From Pelagibacterium luteolum (GTDB lineage: Bacteria > Pseudomonadota > Alphaproteobacteria > Rhizobiales > Devosiaceae), in assembly GCF_900100665.1 (NCBI RefSeq), contig NZ_FNCS01000003.1, positions 372,001 through 436,000 of the forward strand: a DNA stretch of 64,000 nt. Reading direction: 5' to 3'. The notes under the pieces were generated by a model. That model saw only the letters and a program-made list of their open reading frames with translations, made no database searches and was not told the DNA's origin. The stretch's first letter is position 1. Each line of letters starts with the position of its first letter. Of this stretch, positions 10,214 through 19,422 are shown piece after piece. The position numbers and the translations under genes are program-made.

Positions 10214-10317
10214 TCACCGGCCTTGCGACGATCTTCGCGCATCTCGAACCACATGGCATTGAGAATGGCGAAAAAGCACGCCAGCCCCACGCCCAGTATC
10301 CATGCAAAATACCACAT
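10210..10317 (-). CDS. cydX: Cytochrome bd oxidase small subunit CydX-like
   Basis: 35-residue single-span membrane protein, MWYFAWILGVGLACFFAI followed by the charged tail FEMREDRRKAGD. CydX-type peptides begin with this M-W-Y-F-x-W pattern and stabilise the haem groups of cytochrome bd. It follows cydB by 20 bases, exactly where cydX sits in other cydABX operons. The stop codon overlaps the stop of the convergent GntR gene. The gene is short enough to be missed by automatic callers. Confidence 0.92.
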   Translation of the reverse strand: MWYFAWILGVGLACFFAILNAMWFEMREDRRKAGD

Positions 10318-10337
10318 CGGAATTGTCCTTTCAGGGC

Positions 10338-11486
10338 TTAGTAGGCGTTGGGATTCTTGCCGAGGCTGCTGTTGGTCACCGGCCCACTCATGACTTTGTA
10401 GACCCAGCTCGTATAGGCGATGATGATCGGCAGAAAGATCGCCGTGGCGATCAGCATGATGAACAACGTCAAATGGCTCGATGTCGCGTCCCAAACCGTC
10501 AGGCTCGCAACAGGATTGTGCGATGAGGGCAAAAGGAACGGAAACATCGACAGCCCAGCCGTCGCCACTATCCCCAAGACGCCCAGCGCGGCCGATATGA
10601 TTGTCAGCGCGCCGGGACGTGCCTTGATGCCGATGGCCGCGCCTGCCATGCCCGCAAAGCCTAGGATTGGGGCGATCATCATCCACGGATATTGCCCATA
10701 ATTGTTAAGCCAAGCCCCAGCCTCACGCATCACCTCTTTTGAGAGCGGATTTGACGGCAGGTCGGTTACGATTGCGCTCGTAATGACGTAGCCCTCAATT
10801 CCGAAGGCGATCCAAAATCCGGCCAGTGCGAAGAGAGCGATCGCTGTGACGGCCGCCCATTGTCCATATCGCGCGGCCCGTTCGGCAACAGCACCTTCCG
10901 TGCGCGCCGCGAGGATAACCGCCCCCATCACGATAAGCATCGACAGGCTGACCAGTCCGCACAAAAGCGCGAATGGGGAAAGCAGACCGAAGAAATTGCC
11001 CAGATAGGATGGGCGGAGCGTTGTATCGAGGTTGAAGGGCGCACCCAAAAGCGCATTGCCCATGGCCACGCCAAAAATCAGCGACGGCACGAACCCGCCG
11101 ATGAACAATGCCCAATCCCATGCGCTTCGCCAACGTGGGTCTGTGATCTTGCCGCGATATTTGAACCCGACGGGACGGAGGATCAGCGCAAAAAGGATGA
11201 CGATCATCGCGAGATAGAAACCGGAAAAGCTCACAGCATAGAGCGGCGGGAACGCAGCAAATATCGAGCCACCGCCAAGAACGAGCCAGACCTGGTTACC
11301 TTCCCATGTCGGCCCCTGGAGATTGAGCATGACGCGGCGCTCGTCGTCCGTCCGCGCCACTGCGGGCAACAACGCCCCCATGCCCAGATCCATGCCGCCC
11401 ATGATCGCAAACCCGATGAGCAGTGTGCCAAGCAACGCCCACCAGATGAGGCGCAGAGTTTCGTAGTCGATTGGAATGAAATCCAT
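10338..11486 (-). CDS. cydB: Cytochrome bd ubiquinol oxidase subunit II
   Basis: 382-residue integral membrane protein; E. coli CydB is of similar size. Family-typical stretches include the N-terminal YETLRLIWWALLGTLLIGFAI, GNQVWLVLGGGSIFAAFPPLYA and the C-terminal LTVWDATSSHLTL. About eight or more hydrophobic segments are visible. Together with CydA and CydX it makes the high-affinity, quinol-oxidising terminal oxidase used at low oxygen. The gap to cydA is 11 bases, so they are one transcript from the promoter at 13130-13260. Confidence 0.97.
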   Translation of the reverse strand: MDFIPIDYETLRLIWWALLGTLLIGFAIMGGMDLGMGALLPAVARTDDERRVMLNLQGPTWEGNQVWLVLGGGSIFAAFPPLYAVSFSGFYLAMIVILFALILRPVGFKYRGKITDPRWRSAWDWALFIGGFVPSLIFGVAMGNALLGAPFNLDTTLRPSYLGNFFGLLSPFALLCGLVSLSMLIVMGAVILAARTEGAVAERAARYGQWAAVTAIALFALAGFWIAFGIEGYVITSAIVTDLPSNPLSKEVMREAGAWLNNYGQYPWMMIAPILGFAGMAGAAIGIKARPGALTIISAALGVLGIVATAGLSMFPFLLPSSHNPVASLTVWDATSSHLTLFIMLIATAIFLPIIIAYTSWVYKVMSGPVTNSSLGKNPNAY

Positions 11487-11497
11487 CTCCGCTCTCC

Positions 11498-13129
11498 TTA
11501 TTCCGCGGGCGCGGGCTTGCCCGCCTTGTCATCGCCATAGCTATCGGGCGATTGCGGCAGATCCGATTTTGGCTCGGGCGTTTCCATGGGATCGGGCTCA
11601 CCATTGAGCAGCGCGACATAGTCCTTGGGGCCGGCCTTGATGGCCTTGACCATCAGGATCACCATGATGACCGCCAGGATAGTATAAACGGTGATGTAGA
11701 AGGCGAGGCTGAGAACGAGGTCGGTGACCGTCAGGCTCGATGCCGCGTAAAAGGTCGGCAGAACGCCCTCGATGGCCCAGGGCTGTCGCCCGTATTCAGC
11801 GATGATCCACCCCGCCTCTGCTGCCATCCATGGCAACGGCATAACCGCAACGGCACCCCATAAGAACCAGCGATGTTTGTCGAGCGTACCGGTCGAAGCC
11901 TTCCAAAACGCGAAGACGAAAAAGCCGATGAAGAAGAGACCGATGCCAACCATAAGTCGGAACGTCCAGAACAATGGCCAGACATCAGGTACCGTATCGG
12001 CCGCCGCCATTGCGATCTCTTCGGGTGTCGCGTTCTCGATGTCGACGCGATAGCGCTTGAGGAGCAGGGCGTAGCCAAGATCGGGCCATGTCTCCGCAAT
12101 CGTCTCCCGCGCGACGGGGTCTTCACGGTTTTCTTCGAGCGCAGCCATTGCGGTGTAGGCGTTGATACCATTGGCTATTCGAACTTCAGCATGCTCAACT
12201 AGTTCGTTGATGCCCGGCACCTCGGTATCGAAGGATCGCGTCGTGATCAGGCCAAGAACCCATGGAACCTTGAGCTCCCACACAGACCCATCTGCGCGTG
12301 GAAAGGCGATCAGGCTTAGCCCGGCCGGTGCAGGCTCGGTGTGATACATCGCCTCGACGGCGGCGATCTTCATCACCTGATGCTCGGTGGCGGCATAGCC
12401 GCTTTCATCGCCCAGAACCACGACCGATAGTGCCGACGCCAGACCAAAGCTCGCAGCGACCACCATGGAGCGCTTGGCCAGTTCGATATGCTTGCCTTTA
12501 AGCAAAAAGAGCGCACTGACGCCGAACACGAACACCGCGCCCGTGACATACCCCGCACTGACCGTGTGAACGAATTTGGCCTGCGCGACGGGATTGAAGA
12601 TCACCGCCATGAAGTCGGTGATTTCCATACGCATCGTGTCGGGATTGAACACCGCACCAACCGGATATTGCATCCAGCCATTAGCGATCAAAATCCACAG
12701 CGCCGAGAAATTGGCGCCCAGCGCGACCAGCCAAGTGACGACAAGGTGTCCGACCTTCGAAAGCCTGTCCCATCCGAAAAAGAACAGCCCGATGAACGTG
12801 GCTTCGAGGAAGAACGCCATCAGCCCCTCGATGGCGAGCGGAGCGCCGAAAACGTCGCCGACATAGTGCGAATAGTAGGCCCAGTTCATGCCGAACTGGA
12901 ACTCCATCACGATGCCCGTCGCAACACCCATGGCAAAATTGATGCCGAACAGGGTGCCCCAGAACAGCGTCATCTTGCGCCAGATTTCACGCCCGGTCAT
13001 CACATAGGTGCTCTCCATGATGGCCATCATGAAGGAAAGACCAAGCGTAAGTGGCACGAACAGGAAATGGTAAAGCGCCGTGGCCGCGAACTGGGCCCGC
13101 GACAGGTTCACGACGAGTTCGTCGACCAT
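11498..13129 (-). CDS. cydA: Cytochrome bd ubiquinol oxidase subunit I
   Basis: 543-residue haem-bearing subunit. Seen directly: the N-terminal ALYHFLFVPLTLG with His21 as the expected haem b595 ligand, the GRQPW motif in IAEYGRQPWAIEG, and a long quinol-binding (Q) loop between the His and Met b558-ligand helices, as in the E. coli-type L-subfamily. The C-terminus ends in a hydrophilic Pro-rich tail. An AAAGGGG-like ribosome site precedes the ATG. Transcribed divergently from cydDC; two FNR boxes lie upstream, one only 25-38 bases before the start codon. Confidence 0.97.
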   Translation of the reverse strand: MVDELVVNLSRAQFAATALYHFLFVPLTLGLSFMMAIMESTYVMTGREIWRKMTLFWGTLFGINFAMGVATGIVMEFQFGMNWAYYSHYVGDVFGAPLAIEGLMAFFLEATFIGLFFFGWDRLSKVGHLVVTWLVALGANFSALWILIANGWMQYPVGAVFNPDTMRMEITDFMAVIFNPVAQAKFVHTVSAGYVTGAVFVFGVSALFLLKGKHIELAKRSMVVAASFGLASALSVVVLGDESGYAATEHQVMKIAAVEAMYHTEPAPAGLSLIAFPRADGSVWELKVPWVLGLITTRSFDTEVPGINELVEHAEVRIANGINAYTAMAALEENREDPVARETIAETWPDLGYALLLKRYRVDIENATPEEIAMAAADTVPDVWPLFWTFRLMVGIGLFFIGFFVFAFWKASTGTLDKHRWFLWGAVAVMPLPWMAAEAGWIIAEYGRQPWAIEGVLPTFYAASSLTVTDLVLSLAFYITVYTILAVIMVILMVKAIKAGPKDYVALLNGEPDPMETPEPKSDLPQSPDSYGDDKAGKPAPAE

Positions 13130-13153
13130 GGGATATTGCCCCTTTATTGTCTT

Positions 13154-13167
13154 TTGACGCTTATCAA
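13154..13167. promoter_or_regulatory. FNR box proximal to cydA
   Basis: TTGAC-GCTT-ATCAA matches the FNR/FnrL consensus TTGAT-N4-ATCAA at 9 of 10 conserved bases. Its centre is only 31 bases before the cydA ATG, too close for a normal class II activator site for a leadered transcript, so it may act as a repression site. Confidence 0.75.
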
Positions 13168-13242
13168 TAGCTAGAGTGGACGCCGCTCTAGCCGGAAACG
13201 CCCCGGATGCCGGATGACTAGCTTGGCACCCTCACGCCCGCC

Positions 13243-13256
13243 TTGACCTGGATCAA
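13243..13256. promoter_or_regulatory. FNR box centred in the cydA/cydD divergent promoter
   Basis: TTGAC-CTGG-ATCAA, 9 of 10 conserved bases. Measured toward cydD, a site centred at -41.5 would put the -10 near 13279-13284, where CACATT stands, and the start near 13291, leaving a 23-base leader. Measured toward cydA, the equivalent -10 falls near 13215-13220. One box could therefore activate both operons. Confidence 0.75.
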
Positions 13257-13313
13257 GGACGACCCGCGTGAAGTCTTGCACATTGCGCGCCAGCCTCAAA
13301 TAGTACTGCCCAT

Positions 13314-15059
13314 ATGAGCCACTCAGCCAAACCCACCCGCGACACGGAAAACACCCGAAAACTCATGGGCTTACGCCGCCGAGGCGGTAGGGCGCTCACC
13401 CTTGCGATCGCTGCGCCCTTGCTCTCGGGCGTCCTTTTGGTCGCCTATGCTGCGCTTTTGTCGCAGGTGCTCGGGCGCGCTATCGAAGGCAATGAGTCGC
13501 TGCCAACGCTACTGCCCATGATCATCGGCATGATTGTAATCGTCGCAACGCGCGCCGCGCTGGGCACGCTGGGAGAATGGGCGGGACAGATCGGTGCAGA
13601 GCGGATCAAGGCATCGTTGCGTGGGGAAATGTTCGAAAGACTCCTCACCCACCGTCACGGTCTGGGCATTCGCCCCGCCTCGGGTGCAATCTCGGCCGCG
13701 CTGGTAGATCAGGTGGAAGGACTTGAAAATTTCTTTGCCAAATATATTCCGGCAATGATCGCGGCTGCGGTGCTGCCCGTCGCCTTTGCGGTGCTTCTTT
13801 TTCCCGTCGACTGGGTCGTCGCGCTACTCTTTCTGCTGACGGCGCCACTGATCCCTGTGTTCATGGCCCTGGCAGGGCTCGGGGCGCAAGCTGCCACCGA
13901 TCGGCAGGCCACCGCACTCTCCCGGCTTTCAGCCCATTTCGCCGATCGGCTACGGGGACTGACAACGCTTAAGCTGTTCGGACGCGAAGCAGATGCTACG
14001 CGCGATGTGCATACGGCAAGCGAAGCGCTCCGGACGCGTACGAATGCGGTGCTGCGCATCGCTTTTCTGTCCTCTGCGATCTTGGAATTTTTTGCGGCAC
14101 TCGGAGTGGCCGGCGTCGCGCTCTATGTGGGCCTCACCTATCTCGGGTTTCTGACGATCCATGCAGAACTGACATTGGTCGCGGGTCTTTTCGCACTCAT
14201 CATGGCACCTGAGGTGTATAATCCTCTGCGCCAGTTGGCAGCCCATTATCACGACCGCGCTTCAGCCAAGTCCGCACTCTCCGAAATCGAACGACAGATC
14301 GGCGCGCTGATCGTTTCGGACCTTACCCCGTCCGGCAACCAGTCTCCCCTCTCGCCCGACGAGCCCCTCAAGATCAAGGATCTGCATGTCACCTCACAAG
14401 ACGGCCAGATCGTACTCGATAATCTGGACCTGATTGTCGCCCCGGGCGAAACCGTTGCCATCATGGGACCAAGCGGGGTCGGCAAATCCACCCTGGCGCG
14501 CGCCACACTGCGCCTGCTCCCCTCGAACGGTGACATTTTCTACCGAGGCATTTCGCTCGGCGATTGGCCCGAAGCCGAATTGCGCCGTAGTACGACCTAT
14601 ATTGCGCAAAAGCCCGGCATTTTCGCAGGCACGATCTTTGACAACATCGCTTTCGCCAATCCCGACGCCGAAGCGATCGATATCAAGCGAGCGGCCGATC
14701 TTGCACACGTCTCAGACTTCACCAGAATGCTTCCTGACGGCTTGCAGACATACGTCGGCGAGGGTGGAATGGGCCTCTCGGGCGGCCAGATCCAGCGCGT
14801 CGGGCTCGCACGTCTTTTTCTCACCGCGCCGGACCTCGTCATCCTCGACGAGCCCACAGCTCACCTGGATCCGGAAACCGAAGCGCTTGTTCTCGACAAC
14901 ATCTTTGCGTTTGCCGAAGGCCGCGCGTTGGTCATCCTCACGCATGCCGATGCAGTGTCGCGACGCGCCGACCGCATTCTGCGCATGGCCGGTGGCAAAC
15001 TCATCCGAACGCCGCACCGTCGAAAACCTGATCGCGCCAAAGCGGGAGAGCGCGCATGA
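13314..15059 (+). CDS. cydD: Cysteine/glutathione exporter subunit CydD (ABC transporter for cytochrome bd assembly)
   Basis: 581-residue fused membrane/ATPase half-transporter. Six hydrophobic segments occupy roughly residues 20-320, then the nucleotide-binding domain has Walker A GPSGVGKSTLAR, signature LSGGQIQRVGLARLF, Walker B LVILDEPTAHLD and an H-loop in LTHADAVS. CydDC exports thiols needed for haem insertion into cytochrome bd. It is the first gene of a two-gene operon, overlapping cydC by 4 bases (ATGA), and is divergent from cydABX, so both partners share the FNR-box region. Confidence 0.94.
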   Translation: MSHSAKPTRDTENTRKLMGLRRRGGRALTLAIAAPLLSGVLLVAYAALLSQVLGRAIEGNESLPTLLPMIIGMIVIVATRAALGTLGEWAGQIGAERIKASLRGEMFERLLTHRHGLGIRPASGAISAALVDQVEGLENFFAKYIPAMIAAAVLPVAFAVLLFPVDWVVALLFLLTAPLIPVFMALAGLGAQAATDRQATALSRLSAHFADRLRGLTTLKLFGREADATRDVHTASEALRTRTNAVLRIAFLSSAILEFFAALGVAGVALYVGLTYLGFLTIHAELTLVAGLFALIMAPEVYNPLRQLAAHYHDRASAKSALSEIERQIGALIVSDLTPSGNQSPLSPDEPLKIKDLHVTSQDGQIVLDNLDLIVAPGETVAIMGPSGVGKSTLARATLRLLPSNGDIFYRGISLGDWPEAELRRSTTYIAQKPGIFAGTIFDNIAFANPDAEAIDIKRAADLAHVSDFTRMLPDGLQTYVGEGGMGLSGGQIQRVGLARLFLTAPDLVILDEPTAHLDPETEALVLDNIFAFAEGRALVILTHADAVSRRADRILRMAGGKLIRTPHRRKPDRAKAGERA

Positions 15060-16720
15060 AGGCGCTACTGTTCTTTGCGCCCTTGCTGCGCCCCCATGTC
15101 GCGCGATTTGCGGGGACACTCGTTCTCGCGCTGGTAACGCTGGCTGCAGGCACGGCGCTGCTTGGCGTCTCAGGCTGGTTCCTCACGGCCACCGCCCTGA
15201 CCGCGCTCGGCGTCTCGTTCAACCTCTTTGCTCCCTCTGCGGCGGTCCGCGGGTTCTCGTTCATCCGCATCCTCTCGCGTTACTTTGAAAAACTGGTGGG
15301 CCACAACGCGACGCTGAGGCTGCTTTCCGATCTCCGTCGTTGGCTGTTCGGCGCGCTGTTCCCGCGATTGCCCCTGGCCAATCGTTCGATGCGGCATGGC
15401 GATCTGGTAACGCGTCTGACGGCGGATGTGGACGCACTCGATACCGTGTTCCTTCTGGCCATCGGTCCCTTCATCGCAGCTATCGTTTTGGGCGGTGGTG
15501 TATCTGCCGTTCTTTTCACTCTACTCCCGGCTGCTGGATGGATTTATCTCGCAGCTATCATCGTCGCAGTCGTCGTCGTGCCGATGGTCCTGCTCTTCAC
15601 CACACGCCAAAATGGTAAGGCGCTCGTTGAAGCAGCAGCAACGCTTCGTGCTAACGTCCTCGATGCCGTCATTGGGCAGGATGACATTGTTGCGTTCGGA
15701 CAGCAGGATTGGACGTCTCGCCGATTTGCCCGGGCCACGGCAGCGCTGGGGAGCCAAAAGACACGACAGGCGCTCGCAACGGCGATTGCCGCCGGCACGA
15801 TTCAGGTGCTCACGGGCGTTTCACTGATCACGATTATTGTTTTCGGACTGGATGCTCTGACCGCGGAGACCATTGAGGGCCCGATCCTTGCAGCTATCGT
15901 CTTTGGCATCATGGGCAGTTTCGAAGCTACGGGCGTCATCGTGCGTTCGATCGGCAAGACCGGTGAGGCAATAGCCTCCGCCGAACGCCTCAAGGACATC
16001 GCGACCGGCCCAATCTCCATCCGCGATCCGCTGAGCCCCGCTTTGCTTCCTGGGGACGACACCGTGCGTTTTGATGCCGTGTCGTTCGCCTACCCCGATG
16101 GTGCGCGCATAATTGATCATCTCGACCTGACGCTCGCCCCAGGGGACCATGTGGCGATTTCGGGCATGAGCGGGGCCGGCAAATCGACGCTGCTGCACTT
16201 GCTGCTCAGGCTCGCCGATCCCACGAAGGGCGCAATCACCATCGGCGGCACCGATATTCGCGATGTTTGCCAGGTCGAGCTCCATGCGCGTCTTGCGCTG
16301 CTGAGCCAGGACAGTCCGGTTTTCCTCGACACGGTTCGCGCCAATCTTACCCTAGCCCGGCCTGGAGCGACCGATGCCGAACTCTTTGCTGCGCTTGCCA
16401 AAGCGCGCCTTACCGAAACAATCCGCGCCCTGCCTTTGGGCCTGGATACGGTAATCGGAGAGACAGGTGCGACCCTATCGGCAGGGCAGGCTCGTCGCCT
16501 TTGCCTTGCGCGCACGCTGCTGTCGCCCGCGACGATCCTTGTTCTGGACGAGCCGACCGCTGGCCTTGATCGGGATACGGAACTCGAGTTCTTTTCCGAC
16601 CTGAAAGCCGCGTTGTCCGGCCGAACGGTCGTGATGGCCACTCATGCCCATCTGCCGCCTGAATTACCGCTGCGTCGTTTGGAGCTTCGGGACGGAGCCA
16701 TCGACGAGTTGGCGTCGTGA
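15056..16720 (+). CDS. cydC: Cysteine/glutathione exporter subunit CydC
   Basis: 554-residue partner of CydD. N-terminal transmembrane domain (for example GVSGWFLTATALTALGVSFN, a CydC-typical run), then ATPase domain with Walker A GMSGAGKSTLLHL, signature LSAGQARRLCLART and Walker B ILVLDEPTAGLD. The order CydD then CydC and the sizes match E. coli (588 and 573 residues). The start overlaps the cydD stop in ATGA, implying translational coupling and a fixed 1:1 heterodimer. It ends convergently with the FNR-type regulator, 79 bases apart. Confidence 0.94.
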   Translation: MKALLFFAPLLRPHVARFAGTLVLALVTLAAGTALLGVSGWFLTATALTALGVSFNLFAPSAAVRGFSFIRILSRYFEKLVGHNATLRLLSDLRRWLFGALFPRLPLANRSMRHGDLVTRLTADVDALDTVFLLAIGPFIAAIVLGGGVSAVLFTLLPAAGWIYLAAIIVAVVVVPMVLLFTTRQNGKALVEAAATLRANVLDAVIGQDDIVAFGQQDWTSRRFARATAALGSQKTRQALATAIAAGTIQVLTGVSLITIIVFGLDALTAETIEGPILAAIVFGIMGSFEATGVIVRSIGKTGEAIASAERLKDIATGPISIRDPLSPALLPGDDTVRFDAVSFAYPDGARIIDHLDLTLAPGDHVAISGMSGAGKSTLLHLLLRLADPTKGAITIGGTDIRDVCQVELHARLALLSQDSPVFLDTVRANLTLARPGATDAELFAALAKARLTETIRALPLGLDTVIGETGATLSAGQARRLCLARTLLSPATILVLDEPTAGLDRDTELEFFSDLKAALSGRTVVMATHAHLPPELPLRRLELRDGAIDELAS

Positions 16721-16799
16721 ACTTTTCATCCCCTTCGGATGACCGCCCATCGCTATCAGCTCCCGTGATGTGATTGCCTGCCAATAAACGAGAACCTTT

Positions 16800-17537
16800 T
16801 CAGCCACAACGGTTGGCAAGACACTTCAGGTCAGGGATTACGAAGGTACGATTGTTGACGACAGAAATGATCTCTTCCTTGCGCAGTCGGGTCAGTTGCC
16901 GGGACACGGTCTCAATGGTGAGCCCGAGAAAATCTGCAATATCTGCACGACTGAGGGGAAGATCGAACCGAGCGTCCGCGTTCTCGCCCTGCTGCCGCTC
17001 AGCTTCGGCCACGGGATCGATGTGCGTCGCGACAAGATAGAGAAAACTAGCGACCTTTTCGCTCGCAGTCTTGCGTCCCAGAGTGACCATCCAGTCGCGT
17101 GCATCGTCGAGCTCGCGTAAGGTTTGTTCGAGCAATCGATGTTCGAGGGCTGGATTGTCGCCTACCATGGCCTCAAGCGCTGCCTTGGGAACCTTGCACA
17201 GCTCGACGTCCGACGCGGCTTGCGCAGAAAGCGTATTCTGCCGACCAAACAGGCGCCCCAGGAAATCGGGAGCGAATTGGAGGCCGACCACCTGCTGGCG
17301 GCCATCGTCCAGCATTTTCGAAAGTTTGACGACGCCCCGCATAACGTTCGCATAGCTGGTGATGTCACTGTCATCAGCGATCAACTCGGTGCCCGCAGGA
17401 TGGCGGACAATTCGGGAGTGCTTTGACAGCATCATTAACTGATCGCCGCTGAGCGCTCCACACAATCCACGATGACGTACTTCGCAACTCCCGCAGAGTG
17501 CCGGAGTTTCGGAATTGTGTATATCGTGTCTGCCCAT
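16800..17537 (-). CDS. fnrN: FNR-type oxygen-sensing transcriptional regulator (FnrN/FnrL)
   Basis: 245 residues from the ATG at 17537, chosen because AGGAAG stands 7 bases before it; a longer frame extends upstream without support. Cys15, Cys18, Cys26 and Cys114 have the C-x2-C-x7-C plus central Cys spacing of FnrN/FnrL, which bind an oxygen-labile [4Fe-4S] cluster. A cyclic-nucleotide-binding fold follows, then the helix-turn-helix LSRADIADFLGLTIETVSRQL with the ExxSR recognition residues that read TTGAT. Neighbouring cyd genes with two matching boxes make it their probable regulator. No clear FNR box was found in its own upstream region. Confidence 0.93.
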   Translation of the reverse strand: MGRHDIHNSETPALCGSCEVRHRGLCGALSGDQLMMLSKHSRIVRHPAGTELIADDSDITSYANVMRGVVKLSKMLDDGRQQVVGLQFAPDFLGRLFGRQNTLSAQAASDVELCKVPKAALEAMVGDNPALEHRLLEQTLRELDDARDWMVTLGRKTASEKVASFLYLVATHIDPVAEAERQQGENADARFDLPLSRADIADFLGLTIETVSRQLTRLRKEEIISVVNNRTFVIPDLKCLANRCG

Positions 17538-17627
17538 CACGGCCTTCCTGTTGGCGTAACTTACTGCATTGCTACCCTCATAACGAGACGGGAAATCGTC
17601 GCATCCAGCGCGTGCCAAGCCGGCTTT

Positions 17628-17677
17628 TGCAAATCATTCGCAACTCCCTTGACGTTTCTGCAAATGATTGTCACATT
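17628..17677 (+). promoter_or_regulatory. Putative Fur/Mur-type metal box upstream of the metal importer
   Basis: Two related elements, TGCAAATCATTCGCA (17628-17642) and TGCAAATGATTGTCACATT (17659-17677), share TGCAAAT-ATT. The second has a Fur-like AATGA/TCAcATT dyad. They lie directly before the importer start at 17685, as expected for a metal-responsive repressor. The element also argues for the ATG at 17685 rather than the in-frame ATG at 17664. Confidence 0.45.
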
Positions 17678-17684
17678 CAATCGC

Positions 17685-18647
17685 ATGAAGAACATCCTGC
17701 CTGCCACGTGCCTTACCCTTATCGTCGCCACCTCTCCCGCCACGGCGCAAGACGGTCCCAATATCGTTTCCACTATCGGCATGATCGGCGACATCGCCCA
17801 GACCGTTGGCGGCGACTGCGTGGCCGTGGAAACCATGATGGGACCAGGCATCGACCCACACCTTTATCAGGCCACGGCTCGCGACGTTCAGACACTCAAT
17901 CGGGCCAGTCTTATTCTCTATTCGGGCTATGGCCTTGAGGGCCAACTGGCAGACGTGTTTGCGCGCTATGGTGAACGGGTATCCACACTGGCTGTCGCAG
18001 AGGCCGGCATTGCTGATACGGAAGTTATCCATACAGAAGGCGCATATGGGATCGATCCTCACCTCTGGATGGACGTGTCCCTCTGGCAGCAGACGGTTCC
18101 AGTTCTTGCTGAGGCGCTGAGCGCTATTGCACCGCAATGTGCCAACGAGATTGCTACGACTGCCGAACGCTACAGCGCCGAACTCACCGCCCTCCATCAG
18201 TGGACGGGCGAGGCTATCGCCTCGATCCCAATCGACCAACGCATCCTGATCACGGCCCACGATGCATTTGCCTATTACGGACGCGCTTACGGCATAGATG
18301 TCGCCGGTATTCAGGGCATATCGACCCAGGCCGAGGCCGCAATTGCCGACATTCGTCAGGTCGCCGCCCTGATAGCGGAACGAAGCGTCCCAGCCATTTT
18401 TGTCGAATCGACAATCAACCCCCGCACCATCCAGGCAGTTATCGAAGCCGCCAACGAGGAAGGGCAACAGGTGGAAATTGGCGGCCAGCTCTATTCAGAC
18501 GCCATGGGCGACACCGGGACCGCAGCCGGCACGTATATCGGCATGATCCACGCCAACACTCTTGCCATCACAGAGGCTTTGGGCGGCACCCCGCCGCCCC
18601 TTCCTGCTGAACTCTCCGAATGGGCCACTCAATGGACGATAGACTAG
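17685..18647 (+). CDS. Metal ABC transporter substrate-binding protein, TroA/MntA-like
   Basis: 320-residue periplasmic protein. A Sec signal peptide ends at ATAQ-DG. Cluster A-I metal ligands can be assigned: His in GIDPHLYQ, His in GIDPHLWMD, His in [14 protein letters not shown] and Asp in LYSDAMG. Three His plus Asp is the TroA pattern (Zn/Mn/Fe), whereas strict Mn proteins such as PsaA have Glu third. The wording [19 protein letters not shown] is typical of TroA/MntA-like proteins beside MntBCD. It overlaps the next gene. Manganese is the likelier metal given the Mur-like upstream elements, but zinc or iron cannot be excluded. Confidence 0.9.
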   Translation: MKNILPATCLTLIVATSPATAQDGPNIVSTIGMIGDIAQTVGGDCVAVETMMGPGIDPHLYQATARDVQTLNRASLILYSGYGLEGQLADVFARYGERVSTLAVAEAGIADTEVIHTEGAYGIDPHLWMDVSLWQQTVPVLAEALSAIAPQCANEIATTAERYSAELTALHQWTGEAIASIPIDQRILITAHDAFAYYGRAYGIDVAGIQGISTQAEAAIADIRQVAALIAERSVPAIFVESTINPRTIQAVIEAANEEGQQVEIGGQLYSDAMGDTGTAAGTYIGMIHANTLAITEALGGTPPPLPAELSEWATQWTID

Positions 18648-19420
18648 TAACTGCCGGACTGCACGAGCCCGGACTTGCCGTGCATGTGGAAGACCTGACC
18701 GTCTCGTACCACTCCAAACCGGTATTGTGGGACATCGATTTCGATATTCCCCCGGGCGTCATGGCCGCAATCGTTGGACCGAATGGCGCCGGCAAGTCCA
18801 CGCTGATCAAATCGATCCTCGACCTCGTCAGACCCACCGCGGGCCATGTCACCATCCACGGCCTCCCTTATCGCGATCAGCGCCGCAAGGTAGGCTATGT
18901 CCCGCAACGCTCTAGCGTCGATTGGGACTTTCCCACAACCGCGCTCGACGTGGTCACCATGGGACTTTACGGCCAACTGGGCTGGCTGCGGCGCCCCGGA
19001 CGCAAGGACAAAGATCGTGCCCGCGCCGCACTTGCCCGTGTGGGCATGGAGGATTATGCCGACCGCCAGATCAGCCAGTTGTCTGGGGGCCAACAGCAGC
19101 GAGTGTTTATAGCCCGCGCGCTCGTCCAGGAGGCCGACGTCTACTTTCTCGACGAACCCATGGCGGGCGTCGACGCCACCACTGAGCGCACGATCGTCAA
19201 AATTCTGCACGGGCTGCGAGACGCAGGCAAAACCGTGATCGTGGTTCACCATGATCTGCAAACGGTCCGCACGTATTTCGACTGGCTCGTGATGCTCAAC
19301 GTTCGGGTGATCGCGCAGGGGCCGGTAGCCGAAACCTATACCGCCGAAAACCTCAGGCGCGCCTATGGGGGCCAGATCGCTTTGCTGGATTCAGCAGCGA
19401 CACTGACGCCGGTTGATTGA
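18620..19420 (+). CDS. Metal ABC transporter ATP-binding protein, MntB/TroB-like
   Basis: Up to 266 residues; energises the importer. Walker [14 protein letters not shown], signature [15 protein letters not shown], Walker [15 protein letters not shown] and H-loop VVHHD are all intact. The start at 18620 overlaps the binding-protein gene by 28 bases; an in-frame ATG at 18632 is equally possible and neither has a good ribosome site, so translation is coupled to the gene before. The permease gene follows immediately. Confidence 0.93.
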   Translation: MGHSMDDRLVTAGLHEPGLAVHVEDLTVSYHSKPVLWDIDFDIPPGVMAAIVGPNGAGKSTLIKSILDLVRPTAGHVTIHGLPYRDQRRKVGYVPQRSSVDWDFPTTALDVVTMGLYGQLGWLRRPGRKDKDRARAALARVGMEDYADRQISQLSGGQQQRVFIARALVQEADVYFLDEPMAGVDATTERTIVKILHGLRDAGKTVIVVHHDLQTVRTYFDWLVMLNVRVIAQGPVAETYTAENLRRAYGGQIALLDSAATLTPVD

Positions 19421-19422
19421 CG

